Assembly (NCBI GenBank): GCA_024280875.1
Contig: JAJRPH010000193.1
Location: forward strand, 1 to 7,605
From: Deltaproteobacteria bacterium
GTDB lineage: Bacteria > Desulfobacterota > Desulfobacteria > Desulfobacterales > Desulfosalsimonadaceae
Length of the DNA stretch: 7,605 nucleotides
Reading direction: 5' to 3'
Part shown: positions 7,076 to 7,605 of the stretch, piece by piece
How positions within the stretch are numbered: position 1 is the first letter of the stretch
Layout of the letters: every line of letters begins with the position of its first letter
Notes under the pieces: generated by a model
What the model saw: only the letters and a program-made list of their open reading frames with translations
Database searches by the model: none
What the model was told of the DNA's origin: nothing
Made by a program: the position numbers and the translations under genes

Positions 7076-7348
7076 ATGACTAAGGCAGAATTGGTAGAAA
7101 AAATGGCCAAAGAAGCAGGAATTTCTAAAGTTGCCGCTACAACCGCTTTAAATTCATTCATGGACGGTGTTACAAAAGCCTTAAAGAAAAAAGACGGCAA
7201 AGTAACTCTCGTAGGCTTCGGTACGTTTGCTAAAGTTCGCCGCAAAGCCAGAACAGGAAGAAATCCGCAGACTGGTGATCCGATTAAAATTAAAGCTCGC
7301 AATGTGGTTAAATTCAAACCCGGCAAGACTTTAAAAGACGCTGTTTAA
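7076..7348 (+). CDS. HU-family DNA-binding protein
   Basis: The 90-residue protein has exactly the size of bacterial HU. HU is a small basic dimer that bends and compacts DNA without strong sequence preference. The helical N-terminal dimerisation part (MTKAELVEKMAKEAGISKVAA) comes first. The family signature VGFGTF (46-51) follows, then the beta-arm with GRNPQTG (61-67), whose P64 matches the intercalating proline, and the closing helix KPGKTLKDAV. The ATG is chosen because GGGAGG (7065-7070) is placed 5 nt before it and the protein then begins as HU does. An upstream TTG at 6992 would add 28 residues unlike HU and falls in the promoter. It is monocistronic: its own promoter lies upstream and a strong terminator directly follows. 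It could be labelled hupA, hupB or IHF-like; GRNP and the length favour HU. Confidence 0.96.
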   Translation: MTKAELVEKMAKEAGISKVAATTALNSFMDGVTKALKKKDGKVTLVGFGTFAKVRRKARTGRNPQTGDPIKIKARNVVKFKPGKTLKDAV

Positions 7349-7365
7349 TAGAATTAATTACAGTT

Positions 7366-7417
7366 AAAAAAAATGGGGCAACATGATATGTTATATCACA
7401 AGTTGCCCCATTTTTTT
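7366..7417 (+). terminator. Strong intrinsic terminator after the HU gene, possibly bidirectional
   Basis: ATGGGGCAAC (7373-7382) pairs perfectly with GTTGCCCCAT (7402-7411). Inside it, TGATAT (7384-7389) pairs with ATATCA (7393-7398) around a 3-nt loop, separated from the outer stem by a small internal loop. Seven T follow (7411-7417), and seven to eight A precede the stem (7366-7373). It can therefore also terminate transcripts arriving from the right on the minus strand. It begins 17 bp after the HU stop codon. Confidence 0.93.
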
Positions 7418-7442
7418 ATTGTTCGTATATAACCTCGACAAC

Positions 7443-7605
7443 TATGACAAACTCATAAAAAGTCAGATTCTGATGGCAAAGAAAAAAGATTCACCAATCT
7501 TATAAAATTGGCGAGGCGCGCAAATCCTGCGTGATGATTCGTACTTAGCGTACCATGAAGAAACGAAGGATGAAGCGCAACAAAGAATTTGGACTTTTTA
7601 CGAAG
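7443..7605. repeat. Intergenic element with inverted-repeat ends, right end at window edge
   Basis: TAAAAAGTC (7456-7464) and GACTTTTTA (7592-7600) are perfect inverted copies 127 bp apart. Three flanking bases are imperfect: TCATAAAAAGTC on the left against TCGTAAAAAGTC read on the right, 11 of 12 matching. The interior holds a hairpin CCAAT/ATTGG (7494-7498, 7507-7511), a GTAC-x5-GTAC pair near 7540-7553 and a GC-richer core (gaggcgcgc). No transposase or credible protein is encoded, so a MITE-like or other noncoding dispersed element is likely. It resembles, from memory, elements common between genes in Desulfobacterales; this is recollection, not a search result. The outer boundary on the right is not visible. 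Confidence 0.55.

Noticed and set aside
7555..7605. Possible start of a basic protein (MKKRRMKRNKEF...) at the right edge
   Set aside because: No ribosome binding site precedes it, and the frame runs through the inverted-repeat end of the noncoding element.
1..7605. CRISPR array, tRNA or rRNA genes, transposase, toxin-antitoxin or phage genes
   Set aside because: No spaced direct repeats, cloverleaf or rRNA motifs, or fitting frames were seen on either strand.

Overview
The window reads as a mostly housekeeping stretch of a moderately AT-rich, Gram-negative anaerobe-type genome. The best guess is Desulfobacterota, probably Desulfobacterales. That guess rests on the smc-ftsY pair, an FtsY with an N-terminal membrane segment, a very large type of kinase/ATPase regulator, and an intergenic inverted-repeat element at the right edge that resembles, from memory, elements scattered through Desulfobacterales genomes. 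No rRNA, tRNA or taxonomic marker confirms this.

Layout. Positions 1-1013 (minus strand) hold the first 337 codons of a multidomain Ser/Thr protein kinase with an attached AAA-type ATPase; the gene runs off the left edge in the middle of its Walker A region. Positions 1014-1503 are a divergent intergenic region with leader and promoter candidates but no gene. Positions 1504-5112 (plus) encode full-length Smc and 5142-6494 (plus) encode FtsY, the SRP receptor; only 29 bp separate them, so they very likely form one transcript. Positions 6495-7075 are an AT-rich gap without a credible gene, holding hairpins, long A/T tracts and the promoter of the next gene. Positions 7076-7348 (plus) encode a 90-residue HU-type nucleoid protein, followed directly by a strong intrinsic terminator (7366-7417). 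From about 7443 to the right edge lies a noncoding element bounded by inverted TAAAAAGTC/GACTTTTTA ends.

How the genes work together. Smc (chromosome organisation and segregation) and HU (DNA bending and compaction) both act on the nucleoid, while FtsY delivers SRP-ribosome complexes to the inner membrane. smc next to ftsY is a recurrent bacterial arrangement and not evidence of a joint pathway. The kinase is a separate, divergently transcribed signalling gene.

I found no convincing previously undescribed system. The points most worth a second look are the right-edge repeat element, the truncated kinase/ATPase gene with its non-standard kinase motifs, the membrane-anchored FtsY with a duplicated start, and the long gap upstream of the HU gene.
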